DNA of 6,495 nucleotides from an uncultured Paracoccaceae bacterium (GTDB lineage: Bacteria > Pseudomonadota > Alphaproteobacteria > Rhodobacterales > Rhodobacteraceae): contig CALEZJ010000486.1 in assembly GCA_937927885.1 (NCBI GenBank), forward strand, positions 1 through 6,495, read 5' to 3'. This document shows, piece by piece, positions 5,544 to 6,495 of this stretch. Each line of letters begins with the position of its first letter. Within the stretch, counting starts at the first letter, position 1. The notes below the pieces were generated by a model. It did no database searches. It was not told the origin of the DNA and worked only from the letters and a program-made list of their open reading frames with translations. Position numbers and translations under genes: made by a program.

Positions 5544-6495
5544 TCAGGCCAGACCGCGCAGCATCGCGTTATAGGTGGGTTTCAGGGCGATTTCCTTCAT
5601 CAGCCAGGAGATCCACAGCTCTTCGAGCGGCGCGATGATCCCGGGGAACGAGGGCACGAGGTTGTCGTTGTAGTCGAACTCGATCAGCATGGCGCGGCCG
5701 ATGCGGGTGATCAACGGGCACGAGGTATAGCCCGAGAAACGCTCGGTCCCCTCACGGCCCTGAAGTTCGGCGACCAGATGATCCTCGACCACCGGCTGGT
5801 GCCATTTGACCGAGGCCGCCGTCTTGCCCTTGGGCACGCCGTTGATGTCGCCGATGCCGAAGATGTTGGGATAGCGCGCATGGCGCAGGGTCTCGCGGTC
5901 GACCTCGATCCAGCCCTGCCCCGGCCAGCGGTCGGCCCAGCCCAGATCGGTGTCGCGGATCACCTGCGGCGCGCGCTGCGGCGGCACCACGTTGATGAAG
6001 TCATAGCCGGTTTCCACATCGCCCGCCGGGGTCGCATAGGTCGCCACCTTGCGCTGCGCGTCGATGGATTTCAGCACATGCTCGTAGCGCGTCTCGATCC
6101 CGCGTTCGCCGAACAATTGCCGCACCCGGTGGTGCACGATGGGCACGCCGAACAGCGCCTGATTCTGCGCGTTGTAGATGATCTGCGTGTTCGCGCGGGT
6201 GCCCTTGCGGGTGGCGATATCCTCGGCGAGGAAGGTGATCTTCAAGGGTGCGCCGGCGCATTTCATCTCGGTGGCCGGGCGGCCGAACAGGCCCACCCCG
6301 CCGGTGTCGGTGAACCGGTCCAGCGCGCGCCAGCTGAGTTCGGCGTATTCGGGCCCGGCATAATGGGCGCTGACGCCGTTCTGTCCGACCATGTCGAGGC
6401 TGAACCCCTCGATCGCGTCCCAATCGAGCGTCAGGCCGGTGGCGACAATCAGGTAGTCATAATCGACCACCCGCCCGCCCGTCGTCGTGATGCGC
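5544..6495 (-). CDS. sqr: Sulfide:quinone oxidoreductase, type II (SQOR-like), C-terminal part; 5' end beyond the right edge
   Basis: This flavoprotein oxidises sulfide to sulfane sulfur at the membrane and passes electrons to quinone. About 316 codons are present and the frame is open to the right edge, so the N-terminal FAD-binding fingerprint is missing. VVDYDYLIVATG, encoded just inside the edge, is the second FAD-contacting strand. Both redox cysteines of the SQR family are seen: Cys in MKCAGAP (codon 6260-6258) and Cys in YTSCPLIT (codon 5720-5718). They are 180 residues apart, close to the spacing in human SQOR. The region where type I enzymes carry a third cysteine has none. YPNIFGIGDINGVPKGKTAASV is the C-terminal FAD motif. 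The last 40 residues, with LEELWISWLMKE and NAMLRG, resemble the amphipathic membrane-binding tail of human SQOR. Homologues are sometimes labelled only as FAD/NAD(P)-dependent oxidoreductases. Confidence 0.88.
   Translation of the reverse strand, partial: RITTTGGRVVDYDYLIVATGLTLDWDAIEGFSLDMVGQNGVSAHYAGPEYAELSWRALDRFTDTGGVGLFGRPATEMKCAGAPLKITFLAEDIATRKGTRANTQIIYNAQNQALFGVPIVHHRVRQLFGERGIETRYEHVLKSIDAQRKVATYATPAGDVETGYDFINVVPPQRAPQVIRDTDLGWADRWPGQGWIEVDRETLRHARYPNIFGIGDINGVPKGKTAASVKWHQPVVEDHLVAELQGREGTERFSGYTSCPLITRIGRAMLIEFDYNDNLVPSFPGIIAPLEELWISWLMKEIALKPTYNAMLRGLA

Overview
The window is GC-rich (about two thirds G+C) and every convincing gene lies on the minus strand, so it is read from right to left. 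Protein style, GC content and gene content (a CysS-CimA pair, a human-type sulfide:quinone oxidoreductase followed by a small membrane protein) suggest an alphaproteobacterium, most likely a member of the Rhodobacteraceae. This assignment comes from protein resemblance; no marker gene is present.

Layout in the direction of transcription. (1) 6495-5544: the 3' part of a type II sulfide:quinone oxidoreductase gene, cut by the window edge. (2) 5531-5175: a 118-residue three-helix membrane protein whose ribosome binding site overlaps the sqr stop codon; a 12-bp hairpin with a short T run follows and probably ends this sulfide operon. (3) 5087-4146: a ten-helix EamA/DMT-type transporter. (4) 4149-4009: the upstream region of cysS, starting with a 14-codon ORF that carries two adjacent cysteine codons, followed by GC-rich segments able to pair in mutually exclusive ways. 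(5) 4008-2605: cysS, whose C-terminal third has clearly different base composition and codon use. (6) 2605-2486: a 39-codon ORF that exactly bridges cysS and cimA and contains an inverted REP pair (REPIN-like). (7) 2489-867: cimA, citramalate synthase. (8) 870-187: a class I methyltransferase joined to cimA by an ATGA overlap. (9) 190-143: two near-identical 16-bp palindromes laid over a candidate promoter for (10) the first 41 complete codons of a membrane protein gene that runs off the left edge.

How the parts may work together: cysS, the small ORF, cimA and the methyltransferase gene look like one transcription unit held together by stop/start overlaps. The Cys-Cys leader ORF suggests that the unit is tuned by Cys-tRNA supply. 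The right-hand pair handles sulfide oxidation at the membrane. The left-edge gene appears to be separately controlled by a dimeric repressor binding twice.

The points most worth a second look are the Cys-Cys leader ORF, the mosaic cysS, the REPIN inside the bridging ORF, and the double operator.
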